Shown piece by piece: positions 25,201 through 35,931 of a stretch of DNA of 64,000 nucleotides (the stretch's first letter is position 1; every line of letters begins with the position of its first letter). The DNA lies in assembly GCA_002205965.3 (NCBI GenBank), contig NADL03000022.1, positions 62,001 through 126,000 of the forward strand. Direction: 5' to 3'. Made by a program: the position numbers and the translations under genes. Below the pieces are notes generated by a model, which made no database searches, was not told the DNA's origin, and worked only from the letters and a program-made list of their open reading frames with translations. Origin of the DNA: Kappaphycus alvarezii (lineage: Eukaryota > Rhodophyta > Florideophyceae > Gigartinales > Solieriaceae).

Positions 25201-26024
25201 AGACCTCCACGTGACGAAACGAAAACCAGCAGCCAGAAGTCAGGCCCCAATAATCGCCAGAATAGTTCTCAGAAAGGCGCCGGAACGAATCGAACTCCTG
25301 GGCAAGGGCAGAGTGTCGCTCCAAAGGTCAGCACTAAGACGGGGAGGAGCTCTGGTGCTATGGGTACAAAATCAGACCAAGGAGTGATCCGACAAGGCAA
25401 TGCAGTCGCACGGCCATTAGTGCAACCAAGATTTCGGGGGGTTGATGCGGCTGGTGCAAGTGGGCAAGTGAAACATCAAATAAGATCACTGATGCAGAAA
25501 AGAATGGCATCCGGTTCGGGCAGTAGTCGGATATCCATTGGCCAGGTTGGAGTTATCCAGAAATGCCCAGTGGTATTTCAAATGGTAATGTTGCGAATGT
25601 AATAGGGCGTGGGGCATTGCAGAAAGTAAGTGTGAAAGGCAGTGGACAGTTTCAGAGTGGCAGGGTTGGGACTGGACCAAACCACGTTGCTGGTGTTGTC
25701 AGAGTAGGTGGCGTGGGTTCAAATGGGGTAGTGGCACCGAGTGGAGTAAAGGTTCAAGGACGGAATACAACAAAGCTGATAGGGTCGGTTGGCAGTCATG
25801 TTGTTGAGAATAGGGTTGACATGAATCAAAGTCTTGTGGCAACAGAGGTGCTGTGGGGGCATCGGGGATAAAGGCAGGGTCCACAAATACGGGGACCCCT
25901 GGCAAAGAAAAGGGGGAACAGGAATCAGCATCTAAGGGGAGAGCATGCTGACGAGTTCAAAGGGAAAGAGGTAGCAGGACAAAAGAAGGTGGGGCTGGTG
26001 TATAGAGATAAAGGGGTAGCGTAG
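19253..26024 (+). CDS. SWR1/SRCAP/EP400-family Snf2 chromatin-remodelling ATPase
   Basis: Catalytic subunit of a SWR1-type complex, which exchanges H2A for H2A.Z in nucleosomes. The ATG at 19,253 opens a basic N-terminus. An HSA domain lies at about 19,720-19,870 ([28 protein letters not shown]), binding actin-related proteins. An acidic stretch follows to about 20.5 kb. ATPase lobe 1 has DEMGLGKT at 21,243, [12 protein letters not shown] at 21,544, ITGTPLQNS and [15 protein letters not shown]. An insertion at about 22.1-22.78 kb, the INO80/SWR1 hallmark, separates it from lobe 2 ([37 protein letters not shown], then [18 protein letters not shown]). A poly-Ala run sits near 24,315-24,355, a SANT/Myb-like segment ([14 protein letters not shown]) near 24,700, then a Gly/Ser/Val-rich low-complexity tail. 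Length is about 2,250 codons. Lobe 1 is closest to SRCAP; the SANT position recalls EP400, Domino and PIE1. Many frame changes occur; no intron was identified. Confidence 0.93.
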
Positions 26025-26066
26025 CGGGGAACCGTACCTGGTTTTATGTAACGAAGGCCTTTACTA

Positions 26067-26808
26067 CTATGGGCGTGAGAGATTGTCGATGAGCGATCCT
26101 CGAATTTTTGACACGAGTTGAGTTGGTTGAGAATCTCTCAACTTGAAAATACTTTCGACTACTTGCACTTCTGTGGATGTGGAATCTAAGCCACAGAAGG
26201 CGGCCCAGTCATTTGCTACGAGCCCAGCGCCGACTACCTCGCTACCACGGTTTATGGTGCCAGACACGAGTGGTATTTGTAAGAGACTGGAAAGCTCGTC
26301 TTGATCCTCAATAGAGGTCATCGGGTGAACCAGGCCTCCTTGATTTGTGAAGGAACAAAAGGATCCCACCAGGACCTCTCCTGCTATAGAGTGTCGAAAG
26401 ACTTCTGTTCCGAGGACATCTGCGACGACCTCTTCTGTTTCCCGGTCCAAATCAGAATGCACCAGAGAGACGTAATCGTTGGTGGCAATACAATTGCCCA
26501 GGGCAGACAAGCGTTCTTCACATCTTTGGACAACGATAGAGTCAGGAAGTGAGTTCTTGATGTGCAACATTTCTTGATCGGTAGTTGTATTTGGAGAAGA
26601 AACCCTTGTTATTTCCAATACACATTCGACCTATGATGCGTGTGCCGGCGATGGAGGCATGAACGACAGGAATATGTTCCGCAAGCTCGGCTTCAAAGAC
26701 TGAATAGAAGTTTTCGGAACCGCCGACGGCGACGAGACAATAGGCGTTGGTGAGAGTTGAGAAGACGCCAATATCATTGCTGTTCTCGAATTGGCAGCGA
26801 ATAGCCAT
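26067..26808 (-). CDS. EIF6: Eukaryotic translation initiation factor 6
   Basis: eIF6 keeps 60S subunits from joining 40S prematurely and acts in nucleolar 60S maturation until released by SBDS and the GTPase EFL1. The start at 26,808 gives [19 protein letters not shown], matching the conserved N-terminus. Further hallmarks are [138 protein letters not shown] and the C-terminal SLIDNL. About 247 codons, the normal length. One frame change lies near 26,590 between GNNKG and SPNTTTDQ, where the net change fits two missing bases or one extra. Its stop is 42 bp from the stop of the SWR1-type gene, so the two transcripts almost certainly overlap at their 3' ends. Confidence 0.96.
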
Positions 26809-27389
26809 GTTTGCAGTGCGGAGAAAGCGGAGGAAAGAGGGTTGAGTGAACTTGTAATGAGTTTGTGCAAAGACGAGTGGATGTTGGGTGGTTTCCTTGT
26901 TGGTTGGTGCAGTTGAAGAGGCGTGCTGATTGTGTGTGTGGGTTGGTGGGGGTACTTGTAGGGGTTTGAGGATTGCGGTGTGGGATGGAAGATGGTTGTT
27001 TGATGGGGTGGGATAATGAAAGGGACGGCGAGTGTAGGGAGGGTGTGTGAGAAAGACTGGGATCAAATGAAGGCAGCGGAGTGGGCGGTTTTAGTTGGTC
27101 AATGAGCCAGCGTCTACAGCAAATCCAGCGAAGCTCTGTGTCACTTGTGACTGTCGATAATTTGTTTTTTCGTTTTTTTCGAGTTTAAATATGGAAAAAG
27201 TTGCCAATACATTTTCGTTTTTCCCAATGCATTTGAGAGACGCAATTGATTCGCTAGTTTATATGTCTTTGATTTTCGTCTAGAGTAACATTTTTAAGGT
27301 TTTCCAGACACAGGGTAGTGACAGGCAGATACTGTAAAGTAGACATAATAAATTAAATGGGTGTGCTAATACTAACTTGATCATGATCA

Positions 27390-27420
27390 TACAGTACAGT
27401 AAGTACAGTACAGTACAGTC
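27390..27420. promoter_or_regulatory. TACAGTA motif cluster
   Basis: ACAGTACAGTAAGTACAGTA continues as CAGTACAGT to 27,419. It lies about 580 bp upstream of the eIF6 start and is the densest copy of the motif in the window. Confidence 0.35.
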
Positions 27421-28100
27421 CAGGAGAATAGAAACTCACTTCAAGAAATGACATTACAGTACTCTCCAAATAATAAATTACCCAAAATTTTCCCCCGTAG
27501 AACAGCATAGTTCGGGGCAGTCGTATTGCAAGAGGGTTTACCGAATAGCGCCAGGTTGAGAAGTGACTATCCACATCTAGAGTAGCAATGCGCTTGGGGG
27601 GTTGCAAAAACTGAAGGAACCAGGTCATGCCCTGAACATCTCCCCTACTGGACTTATCTGTATACAGTGTGCGTGGAAGTGCATTAAGGTCGTCGGCTGC
27701 TCATAGCTACGCTCCTCAGCACATAACGTATCTCCAATCAAGCTGTGATGTAATTTAGGTACTCCGACTTGAAATGTATCCCTCTAGCGTTTACCAACGC
27801 GCATGCTACGAGCGCGCAGGCGGGAGCAGAAAAGCGTGCTATGAACTTTGTGAATAGAGAGTCAGCGGGAAGCAATGCATCATTGAAATATGGGCGGTGC
27901 GCGTAAATGTGGGCATAAAATTTCTCTGTGGTACTGGAATGTTGGTTTTTGATTCATGGTTTCGAGGTGTTCCGTGGGCACATGGATAGATAGAAATTTG
28001 AGTGTTGATTACGGCCGCACATTTTCCGTGATCGAAGCTCATGGAGATGGATCTTGGTTTTGCCCATTTCATCGCATTTCGATCGACAATTGATCATCTT

Positions 28101-28153
28101 TACCGTACTGTACTGTGCAGTATGATCTATTGCCCATTTTTATACTGTACTGT
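28101..28153. promoter_or_regulatory. TACTGTA motif cluster just upstream of NUDIX gene
   Basis: Two copies, TACCGTACTGTACTGTGCAG at 28,101 and TATACTGTACTGTAGTG at 28,141, lie 39-91 bp before the first in-frame ATG of the NUDIX gene, a typical core-promoter distance. Confidence 0.35.
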
Positions 28154-28191
28154 AGTGTGGTCGTGAGTTGAAGTAGAATTGATCGGCAGTA

Positions 28192-29472
28192 ATGTGGCCG
28201 GGGCGACGACGCCATCAGTCTCCCACAGCAGCATCACCCTACTTGCAGAGTCGTTGCAGGGTCAATAACGCTTTCCACTTCCCTCTCACCCACGCCAATG
28301 GCCTTTCTACTCCCCTCGCCTCCCCTTGTCCAGGCCCTTGTCCATTTTCAAATTACCGCCGCCTCTACTCCCCGACCCCTCGCCTCGCGTCAACATCATG
28401 CTCGGCCCACACTCCCACATCGCCACCCACCAGTTACCGCCCTCGCACCTCCAACTTTTTCAACGACGCCGCCCTATCCCGTCCCCACAGACCCTCCTTC
28501 CCTACCAACATCGACCAACTCCTCCAACATGTCTCACCCACAGACCGATTCATCCCCATCTGGAACGACCGCGCCATCTTTTCCACCACCCCCACCACCA
28601 GCCCCCGTCAATCCACCCCGTCCTCTGGACCCCATCCCACCTAACCTCCTGGCTCCAGGAGACTCGCCGAATCCTTCACCCGACTTTTCGCCCCTCCTCG
28701 TCTCCCTCGCTCACTCCCCTACCACTCAACCACCACCGCTTACTAACTACTTTGCTATCGATATCTCCTCCTCCAGTCCCCCTTCACTCCCCTCCCGTCA
28801 ATCTACCATCCCCCTACGCAAAGCCCCCCCTGATCCAATGCGAGACTCACGCCACACTTCTCGCACATGCAAACGCCCTCATATCCTGGCATCACTCCGC
28901 CGCATTCTGCTCTCGTTGCGGCAAACCAACCGCCATTTCCCAGGCAGGCATGGCCCGTGTGTGTAATAATCCCACCTGTCGCACTGCAAACATTTATCCA
29001 CGCGTCATGCCTTCCGGGTCCTTGTTTTACGCGATAACGGTCGACAAGTGCTGTTGGGCGGAAAGCGGCTTGGGCACCAGGTAGATACTCCCTTCTTGCG
29101 GGGTATGCGGAGATTTTTGAATGCTTGGAACAAACGGTGGCCCGTGAGGTTATGGAGGAGACTGGTGTACGGGTTGACCCACGTTCAATTGTTTATCATT
29201 CAAGTCAGCCGTGGCCAAGTAAGCCGCATGCTAGTTTGATGAGTGCGTTTCGGGCCTATGTTATCAAGGATGAGCATGCTGAAATAAGGGTTGATAAAAA
29301 TGAACTCGAGGATGCGAAATGGTTTGATAAGGTGTGGTTGAGAAAGGCCCTGCTGGATACATCAGGGAATGGGGCCGCGGTTTCTATACCAGGGCCAACG
29401 ACATTGGCGAATAGGCTTATTTGGGAATGGTTGAACGAAAACGTGGATGATAACGAGGTGCTGCCACCCTGA
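28192..29472 (+). CDS. NADH pyrophosphatase-type NUDIX hydrolase (NUDT12/NudC-like)
   Basis: This type cleaves NADH (and NAD-capped RNA in the NudC branch) to NMNH and AMP using Mg2+/Mn2+. The N-terminal region DRFIPIWNDRAIF near 28,550 matches the RFLPLWRDR segment of NudC-type N-domains. ATLLAHANALISWH leads into a zinc ribbon near 28,910-28,990: FCSRCG ... CNNPTCRTANIYPRV, four cysteines. The NUDIX box lies near 29,100-29,165: GYAEIFE, seven residues, then REVMEETGV, a full G-x5-E-x7-REUxEExGU. After it comes VYHSSQPWP, the SQPWPFP motif that identifies NADH pyrophosphatases, and then PGPTTLANRLIWEWL at the C-terminus. Frame changes near 29,012 and 29,082 each fit one missing base, with at least one more in the N-terminal half near 28.6-28.8 kb, where the exact reading is uncertain. 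Confidence 0.88.
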
Positions 29473-30225
29473 CGGCCATCGGGGTGTGGTAGTGTGTGGG
29501 TGGTGGTTGGGGAGAGGGAGGATGAGCCTGGCGTGCGACGCCACGTAAGGTTCGGAGGTGATGCTTAACAGGACAACGTGGATGCCCTTTTTTTGAAGGG
29601 TGGTCTGGTTTTTTTTTGTCAACAAATACTGGGCCTCTGGACTAGGAGAAGAGGATTGCCTTTTTCTGGTAAAGGTGAATGGTTTTGCGTTGTTTTTGAG
29701 TATTTGTTGAAGAGGTGCGATAGGTGACATGGTTCGAATTTGCCGTCCAGGTCAGAGGAAACGCGTCCGTTCCTCTAAAATGCGGACAAACCAAGGCCCG
29801 CCCATATGCCTATTTGATAGACATACACAGCACTTTTTCTGGTCTGTGTGACGATCAGTGACGACTTTTTTGGTAACAAGTCTCGACATCCTCTCGAAGG
29901 AAAGCAGTTTGATTAGAAAAGCTGGACGCCTGTCATTTTGCTTCTATATTTGTATGTATCTCTTCTCGCTCCGAGGGCATCATAGTCTTCATTTCCCCAC
30001 TACAAGCCTCGTCAGTATCAAACTGCCTCTAGCAACTGTTGTATTCACGACCAAGTGTGGAAATTCTAACCTCCATTCAAAACGTCGTTATTCACATAGA
30101 TCAGACGCCTACCCAGACGCCGGACCAGAAGACGAACGGTCTATTATTCTGTCAACTACATTATAAAAGCGCCGAGCAAGCATACGGACAGCACAGATTG
30201 TCGCAAAACGAGTCGCAATTCAAAC
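29473..30225. other. Intergenic, NUDIX to TBC gene
   Basis: 750 bp with no recognised coding sequence or RNA. It holds the 3' end of the NUDIX transcript and the promoter of the TBC gene. Confidence 0.5.
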
Positions 30226-31666
30226 ATGGCCGCTGTGAGTACACGAGGAACTATTGTCAACGTGGAGGTTGGGAACAAGGAGCAGGTCAACCGCAGGCCA
30301 TTCAGGCAAACAGCAATCAAAGAAATCAACGCGTTTGCATCGTACGTAGGAAACCATCTTCTTGGAACAGGAAGACGTAAACAAGCAAAGTCTCAGAACA
30401 AGGGGATCGGAGTTATCGACTTTACAGACTTTGAAGACGAAAAGGACATTGAGGCCGAGGATGAGAGTTTGTGGAAGAAGATGCATGAGCGACGTCATCC
30501 GAAAACATTGAGGTCGCCACGAGGGGTCTTGCAGAAAATGATCCCGAACAATGCGTCGCAGTTAATGCAGATGGACCTGTTGTTGTTGGATGAATCGCCG
30601 GGTTGGAAGATGTGCGACGGTGCGCATGGAAAGGATGCTCACCAAAGAATAGGGCGCAGGTTTGGCGTCTACTGCTAGGTCATGAACCTTTGGAGTATCG
30701 GGTGCGTCAGTTGGCACTGGAAATGAAGCGAGACGCGTACCGCGAGTATGTCAAGGTTCTGAGTGCGCCTCAAGGGGCGGCGCAGGTGGAATTGTCGCGG
30801 CAGTTGAAGCGGTGTCGTTCGATGCAAAAGCGTATGGGCATTGAGTCGAATAAGGAGAATGGGGAACGTATGTTGGAGTTGGAGGATAAGAATGGTAACT
30901 TTGTGGAGTATTCGGACTATGCGATGAAGACGTTGAGGCAGATTGAGATGGATTTGCCGAGGACGCACCCGGAGATTGCGATTTTTCATGTGGCTGAGGT
31001 GCGAAATGCGATGCGAAGGATTTTGTATATTTATGGATGTTGAATCCGAATAAGAATTATGTGCAGGGGATGAACGAGCTGTTGACACCCGTGTTGGTTG
31101 TGTTCTTTAGCAGTTATTTGACGGAGGCGAGGGATCGGGGTGTGGAAAACTTTCTGGTGCGCGAGGAGTTGTGCGATACGTTGACGGGGGAGGAATTGGA
31201 GGAGGCGGAGGCGGATGCATTTTGGACGTTTTCGTTGGTGGTGAAGAGTATTGAGGACAATTTTATTGCGGAGCAGCCAGGAATTTTGAGGAGGATTGCA
31301 CGATTGGAGGAGATTGTGCGTGAGGTGGACCCGATGCTGTCGCAACATTTGGCGCGGAATGGAAACGAGTTTATTCAGTTTTCATATAGGTGGATGAATT
31401 GCTTGCTGATGAGGGAGCTGCCGTTTCCTCTGGTGGTCAAGTTGTGGGATGCGTTGATTGCGGAGGAGGATGGATTGTCGGACTTGCATGTGTACTTTTG
31501 CGCGGCAATGATTACAATGTTTAGGACGGAATTGCTGGCAAAGGGATTTGAAGAGTGTATTATGTTTTTGCAGAATCTGCCGACGAGTGAGTGGAAGACG
31601 AGTGATATAGATGTGTTGCTGAGTCAGGCATATGTGTGGAAGAAGCAGTTGCGGAAGCTGGGGTAA
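30226..31666 (+). CDS. TBC-domain Rab GTPase-activating protein, TBC1D22/Gyp1-like
   Basis: TBC proteins speed GTP hydrolysis by Rab GTPases using an Arg finger and a Gln finger; Gyp1 and TBC1D22 act at the Golgi. The start MAAVSTRG at 30,226 leads a charged N-terminal region of about 120 residues. The TBC domain follows: RRCAWKGCSPKNRAQVWRLLLG near 30,615 (R..WKG.P..R...W), QIEMDLPRTHPE near 30,945 carrying the IxxDxxR arginine finger, and LNPNKNYVQGMNELLTPV near 31,040 carrying the YxQ glutamine finger. Then come DNFIAEQPGI, EFIQFSYRWMNCLLMREL, LWDALIAEEDG and LQNLPTSEWKTSDIDVLLSQAY. The last segment matches TBC1D22 and Gyp1 closely. Two frame changes, near 30,600 and 31,038, each fit one missing G in a G run. 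About 480 codons, no introns. Confidence 0.92.
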
Positions 31667-32629
31667 TTTTTGGGCATGGATGGAGGCACCAGGGGAGGTG
31701 ATGCTGGCTGGTTGAAGGACGAGGAAGTAGGTTTTTATGCTTGCCCCTGGCGAGGCGAGAGAACTGAACAGTTTTTTATATACCTCTAGCTAGACTTGAA
31801 ACAGTTGAGGAAAATGGTCTTTACTCCATCTGAAAACCGATATACCTCCAATCCTCACTTTGTCCAAACCACCTCGTCAACATTGGTACAAATGCACACT
31901 TGCAAGATAGAGTGACCGTTCGGCGCACGACCGTTCAGCGATTCAAATGTATATCACATGCTGAAGAGCACAGATACGTTCATCACAAGCTGACACCGAG
32001 CGTCCAATCCTCATGCTTGCCAAGTGCTGGCACGGAGCCAAAGTTCATCATCTCGCACCACTTGTTTCAAGACTAGTGAAGGAATCTAATTTTACTCACC
32101 CAACGAGCTGCAAACTCAATAACATCGCAATTTGGATCCACTCCAACGTGCACTCGCTTTGGTGAGGCAATCCAATTGCTACGACAATGAGTTTTGCAAA
32201 ACGAGGTTATTTAATACAAAAACCAGGCCATAATAATAAGCAACAGCCGTCGTCCTGTTTACATTCTTCGGAACGGTTCTTTGCCAAGCTGTGCGATATC
32301 TTCTTCCATCCAACCCCACCTCGCTAGCTACGTACCCCTCACATCACTCCCTCTTCGGCACAACGGGTTTACAAGAAATGTACGGGTCTCGGTATTACAG
32401 AACGGAACGGTACAACTCTTCATGTCTTACAGTAAATCCATAGACTATACTGTAAGCAGAGCCACTTGTGTGGCGATGCAAAATCTACTCACCAACAGCT
32501 ACATCGTCCGGGCACAAACACAAACCCCTATCGCACCCACACACATCTCCCATCCTCAATCCTCCTGACCACCCTCATCCCAACCGCTCTCATCAACCCC
32601 ACGCGTCCCAAACAAATCCACCAACCACC
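31667..32629. other. Intergenic, TBC gene to small spliced gene
   Basis: No recognised gene in about 960 bp. A TACTGTA word occurs near 32,450, about 180 bp before the next ATG. Confidence 0.45.
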
Positions 32630-33370
32630 ATGATCACCTCGCAACTAGTAAGTCCGATGCCCCTCCCACCGTTCCACACCCCAACAATAAACCGCCCACT
32701 CGGATCCACTAACCTCTCACTATATTCCACCACCGCTCGGATACGCGTTTTGACTGCACCTTATCGCCATGTCGCGCGTTTTGGAAACCAATTTGTTGCA
32801 GACTCGCGCCGCGGTGCGTCAGCTGGCAACCCCGGTTCAAAGGGGATTGCATGGTACTGCGGTTGCTCGTGGTGGAGTACGTTGACCGCTTTTTTCGTTT
32901 TTGTTGGGGGGGGGTGTAAGGTGGATTATTTGGGGCTGCGTGCTTGGGCTGATGAGTTACTGACGGCTTGGGAGTGATGGTGTGCTGCGTGTTGTTCGTT
33001 TTGTTGCGCTTCTTGGTATGTCATTGTGTTGTGGATCATGTAGGGGCAGTATGACTATCTTCATGCCAAGTATATGTATAACCTTCGGAACAAGCCGGCG
33101 TCCAAACCGATGGCGGCTTTTCTAATCGTATGTCAGGTGGCACTCGTAATCGCGGTTTGGGAGGGAAGGAAGGAGCGGATGAGGAATACTAACCGTGTTT
33201 ACTTTTGTTGTGCTTGGGTTGTCTGTGGGCGGTTGATATTGATACGTCTAGGCGGGGGTGTCGTTGTCGGGGTGGGAATCCCGATTTATGCGGTTTGGTT
33301 CAGTCAGAGAAAGGCGGGGTCCAGTGGCCGTAAGCGTTGCTTGAGCGTAGGATTTGCAACTGCCTTGTAG
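32630..33370 (+). CDS. Small spliced single-span mitochondrial protein (cytochrome c oxidase small-subunit-like)
   Basis: Four exons can be built with phase-0 junctions: 32,630-32,647 (MITSQL), 32,802-32,876, 33,044-33,127 and from 33,252. Donors are GTAAGT, GTACGT and GTATGT; acceptors are GCAG, GTAG and CTAG. The protein starts with a basic Ser/Thr/Arg-rich presequence (TRAAVRQLATPVQRGLHGTA), then GGQYDYLHAKYMYNLRNK and one hydrophobic segment (MAAFLI, AGVSLSGW), then IPIYAVWFSQRKAG. A single span followed by a short basic tail ending (Q/R)KAG recalls COX7C/COX8-type subunits, but the match is by pattern only. One missing base near 33,274 (GGG run) is needed to reach IPIYAVWF. The 3' end is uncertain: the frame stays open to a stop at 33,370, but a GTAAGC near 33,329 could start another intron. 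An internal ATG at 32,770 is an alternative start. Confidence 0.6.
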
Positions 33371-34540
33371 TCGGACGAGAGTTGGAAGGGCATCTGCGTG
33401 AGGCTGGCGATTAAGGGAATTGTAGGCGGATTGTGGGATCTTGGTATCGCAGCTACTGAATAAACTGGACTTCAGACTGTTGAGTGAACGAGTGGCGCGT
33501 TGAATTGCGCTTTTCTGTTTCTAATTTGTGGTAGACTTGAGCGCTACTGTTCCTGTCCCTCTACGATACATTAGCACGGTATAGAAATACGACCAGATCT
33601 TCGCCTTTCGTGTTGCAATGAGTCAATTTTTTTTCGCTGAGGAGATGTGTGTGGGTTGTGAAGCTCAGGCAGTCTACTGAGTGGAGTCAAGTGCATGTGG
33701 ATGTGAATTATTTTCCTCGAGTCTCGCCCGGACGGAACTTCTTGTTCTGTTTTATAAAATTACCGCGATATTGCCCACAGAATGGTCCAAGCCGATATCG
33801 CTGCTGGAGGCACAGTCACTCTAGTTGGCATTTCAATCTCATTGCAAGTCGCGGGTTGCTTCACGCGATTCGGATGCAACGACCACCAGCTAAATCAAAC
33901 TGACTGAACTACGAGGTGCCTTTTGAGGCGAGCAGGCACAGCTTGCTGTGGATGTTCCGACATAGATAGCTGTTCTACACAAGAAGAAAACTTTACTGCA
34001 TTAATATTACAAGGGAAAAGTGTGGTGGTTTAATTTTGAAACATACCGTGGCTGTTATCCAGAGTCGTGGTGTGTGGGGGGGCTATCTGAAGGAAGACCG
34101 CAACGGACGCTCAGAGTGTCCCTCAAAAGACTTGAGTGAAACCGGCCGTGAAGCATGCAGTGTTTGCCATCACAGCCGCTGCAACGTGCTTTTGCAGTAC
34201 CGAACGAACACTGGTGACGCGTTTTTACTGAGTGGTAAAACTTCTACTATCCATGCAGACCACAAGGCTTGCGCCAGAACTTGCAGATATACCGTAAAGG
34301 TTAGGCTTTACCCGCTATGGTGCGCTCCCCATTTTTCTCCCGTCCTCGACGTTCCCCACTCCCGCAGGTACTCAAAGACGACAGTTTGCATAATTGCAGC
34401 TTCGTTATAAAGCCGGGGCTATTTTCGCCTCAATCAATTCCATTTGACCCTCTTAAAGGAATCTGACCAAAACACCAAATCTGGAACGCAACCTCGCCCG
34501 ACGCCTCCCCGCTCCCTCAACTGGCCCATCTTCTGCGCCT
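33371..34540. other. Intergenic, no recognised gene
   Basis: About 1.2 kb without coding similarity I can name. Open stretches such as 34,036-34,410 (+) have no recognisable domain. Confidence 0.4.
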
Positions 34541-34549
34541 TACACGCCG

Positions 34550-34745
34550 AACGTCACGTTTCTACCCCTGGCGTTTGATTCCCCGGGTGCCCCTTCCCCT
34601 GGTACAAATGCGTTTATCGAGGAGTTGGTTCCGCGGATCGCGTCCAAGTGCACTCGACACTTGGCGTTATCCGCCGCCGTATCTACCAGCGACTGAGTCG
34701 CACCCTCTGGTCATCCATTGCTCAAGCTATCCTGTCCCGAGCCCC
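34550..34745 (+). mobile_element. Non-LTR retrotransposon 3'-end scrap
   Basis: The plus strand reads VTFLPLAFDSPGAPSPGTNAFIEELVPRI, then HLALSAAVSTSD. This resembles the FxPLAvET.G..G..A...i..L segment that follows the endonuclease domain in many non-LTR retrotransposon ORFs. It is followed by unrelated sequence, so it looks like the tail of a separate, older copy than the one starting at 35.2 kb. Confidence 0.4.
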
Positions 34746-35229
34746 GATGCGCATGGACGAAGAGGTACATCCGGTTAGAGCTTAGCCGTATAGTTGGACG
34801 TGCGCAGTCCCCAGTAGATACTGAATGCATTAAACTTCTTTCCAACTTCTTGAGACAACTGTTGCCAAGATACCACCAACCCGAGAAGATCTCATTTCTG
34901 TGAAAACATAGAAAGACCCTTAAGCGAATAAGTTGCCACACTGTGGTCTTCTGTTTGCAATGGCGATTCTATCGCGAACCCCACTACACGTGCTGACGTG
35001 GAACATGCGGTTAGTTCTTACCCGTATAGTCAGACTTGCAGTGTACACGATTGATGCTCAGCGAAGTAAAGTTTCATTCACGCCCGCTTGATTTTTTCCT
35101 GGGGAAATTTCGAACTACTAAAAAATTTTATATGTTCGCCATTGTCCTGAAGTGGTCACTCTCCTGTCTGCAGTCAAGAATTTTCCCATTCATTGCCTTC
35201 TGCTCACGTACCACACCATCGCAAAAGAA

Positions 35230-35931
35230 ACCGACGTAATCCATGCAGCAGTGCACGAAAGCATCCCACCCGGGGATCAAAGAAGGCAGGCATTCCGCGC
35301 CGCCGTGGCTCTCCCTGGAGCCAAGGAATGGGTGTACTGCGCCCTTTGCCCCGGCCTCAGGACCAGTATTGACTCCCGTGAATTCGCGGTGTGGCTTCAA
35401 TACTTCTTCCAAGTCCCGCTTTTCTCTTCAGACGTGCAGTGCCCGAGACGAAACTGCTCCGAAACCCTCGACTGTTTCGGGGATCATCTCCTCCACTGTA
35501 AGGATGGTGGTCACAGAACTCGACGACGTGACCGTCAAGTCGTCCTCTTCGCGCAAGACCTGCATAAAGTGGCCTGCCATCACCCCGTCGAACCGCGGGA
35601 CGGGGTCCATCGCACGAGGCCAGACATTCGGCGATAGGAAGCGATGGAGGTACGGACTTCTTCGGCGTCACGTTCGTCAACCCACTGGCGCCCTCCACGC
35701 GAGGATGCTCACTTGAATCCGCTCACCTCCCTCAACGCGACCGTCCCCGCGAAGCATAGAAGGTATAAATCTTTTATCGCAACCTTCGTGAGAGGTAGGC
35801 TCGTGCCTATCCCTATATCCACTCTCGGAGATTGGCACCCAGACGCCTGTAGAGTGCTACCCGATGTCGCGAGGAACGTGGCCAATAGGGCGATGGAGAC
35901 CTATGGCAAGGTCCGAGCGGTGCTTACCTAA
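35230..35931 (+). mobile_element. Non-LTR retrotransposon C-terminal part (zinc knuckle and REL-type endonuclease)
   Basis: The plus strand gives a continuous 3' portion of a LINE-type ORF without its reverse transcriptase. Visible parts are VWLQYFFQVPLF, a CCHC knuckle (C-x4-C-x9-H-x3-C in CPRRNCSETLDCFGDHLLHC near 35,440), then RRRDRQV (RHD-like). The catalytic-type RPDI near 35,620 is followed in another frame by TDFFGVTFVNPL (the D..V.V..PL motif). After this come KHRRYKSFIATF and a LVPIPISTLGDWHPDACRVL tail ending at a stop at 35,931. This order is that of restriction-like endonuclease (REL) bearing non-LTR elements. Two or more frame changes are present. The 5' part is missing, which is usual for 5'-truncated LINE copies. 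Confidence 0.6.

Larger units (their letters stand above)
26809..28191. other. Divergent upstream region of eIF6 and NUDIX genes
   Basis: No gene is recognised in this 1.4 kb. It contains two clusters of TACTGTA/TACAGTA words (27,391-27,420 and 28,101-28,153). The divergent arrangement means it holds the promoters of both neighbours. Confidence 0.5.

Noticed and set aside
30595-31045. Introns as the explanation for frame changes in the TBC gene
   Set aside because: The conserved protein text continues without a gap across each change, and there are no donor and acceptor pairs. A single missing G restores the frame.
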